Source: Lysinibacillus antri
GTDB taxonomy: Bacteria; Bacillota; Bacilli; Bacillales_A; Planococcaceae
Assembly: GCF_003977595.1 (NCBI RefSeq)
Contig: NZ_RYYR01000001.1
Coordinates: 248,001-312,000 of the forward strand
DNA length: 64,000 bases
Reading direction: 5' to 3'
Shown here: in pieces, positions 63,904-64,000 of the stretch
Numbering within the stretch: position 1 is the stretch's first letter
How the letters are laid out: every line of letters begins with the position of its first letter
Notes under the pieces: model-generated
The model's input: only the letters and a program-made list of their open reading frames with translations
Told to the model about the DNA's origin: nothing
The model's database searches: none
Translations under genes and position numbers: made by a program

Positions 63904-64000
63904 TTAGCTTCCTCCTTTAACTGTACTTAATAATGGTCGAATCTTTCTTACTTCTTGTAACCGTTCATATGAAATTATGCCATCCGTATTCAGATATGCG
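63904..64000 (-). CDS. minC: Septum site-determining protein MinC (C-terminal end only)
   Basis: The last ~31 residues are visible: AYLNTDGIISYERLQEVRKI followed by RPLLSTVKGGS and a TAA (63906-63904). This matches the MinC C-terminus of B. subtilis (AYLDTDGNMVIERLQ). The rest lies beyond base 64000. It is immediately upstream of minD, the conserved order. Confidence 0.9.
   Translation of the reverse strand, partial: AYLNTDGIISYERLQEVRKIRPLLSTVKGGS

Overview
The window is a 64 kb piece of a low-GC, endospore-forming Firmicute. Gene order follows the Bacillus subtilis yrrO-alaS, recD2-cymR-rarA-tcdA-6S-aspS-hisS, relA-recJ-secDF, ruvAB-tgt and pheA-obg-rpmA-spoIVF-minCD segments. Sporulation genes (spo0M, spoVB, safA, spo0B, spoIVFA/FB) place it in Bacillales. 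Residue-level differences from Bacillus and the style of the intergenic repeats suggest the Caryophanaceae/Planococcaceae (Lysinibacillus/Ureibacillus/Solibacillus-like). That placement is inference; the family was not tested by search.

Layout. 1-6.3 kb: tRNA wobble-uridine genes (trhP2, trhP1, trmR), mltG, two DUF1292 genes, ruvX and yrzL, punctuated by a dense cluster of palindromic repeats. 6.4-9.5 kb: alaS behind a T-box with a near-perfect promoter and an odd tandem repeat between the T-box terminator and the start codon. 9.5-14.6 kb: accessory genes (GNAT, TerC-family, MFS, spo0M, DUF1801, SIMPL). 14.7-24.4 kb: recD2, an orphan eukaryotic-type hisA, a nucleoside transporter, a TPR protein, mnmA with its cysteine desulfurase, cymR and rarA. 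24.4-31 kb: an accessory block between rarA and tcdA with a secreted phosphodiester-glycosidase-like protein, two unusual chemoreceptors and two unrecognised proteins. 31-46 kb: tcdA, 6S RNA, aspS/hisS with a T-box, an SH3b amidase, dtd, relA, apt, recJ and secDF. 46-53 kb: comN, spoVB, a DUF421 gene and the ruvA-ruvB-queA-tgt-yajC operon. 53.6-57 kb: a spore-coat pair (safA plus kinase-like gene), the niacin repressor gene without its usual nad genes, and a DCC-family gene. 57-64 kb: pheA, pheB, obg, spo0B, the L21-Prp-L27 operon with its leader, spoIVFA/FB, minD and the end of minC.

Functional themes. Translation quality dominates: wobble modification (TrhP, TrmR, MnmA, Tgt, QueA, TcdA), three tRNA synthetases with two T-boxes, D-Tyr-tRNA deacylase, and L27 maturation by Prp. 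DNA repair (RecD2, RarA, RuvX, RuvAB, RecJ) and sporulation are next. Most genes are on the minus strand.

The most unusual non-genic content is a set of structured repeats. One is a pair of inverted ~155-bp elements (13.3 and 43.4 kb) whose 5' edge reads as a TnpB-like C-terminal tail and whose body folds, so they look like relics of IS605-type omega-RNA ends. The others are several families of REP-like hairpins whose copies differ by changes that keep the stems paired.
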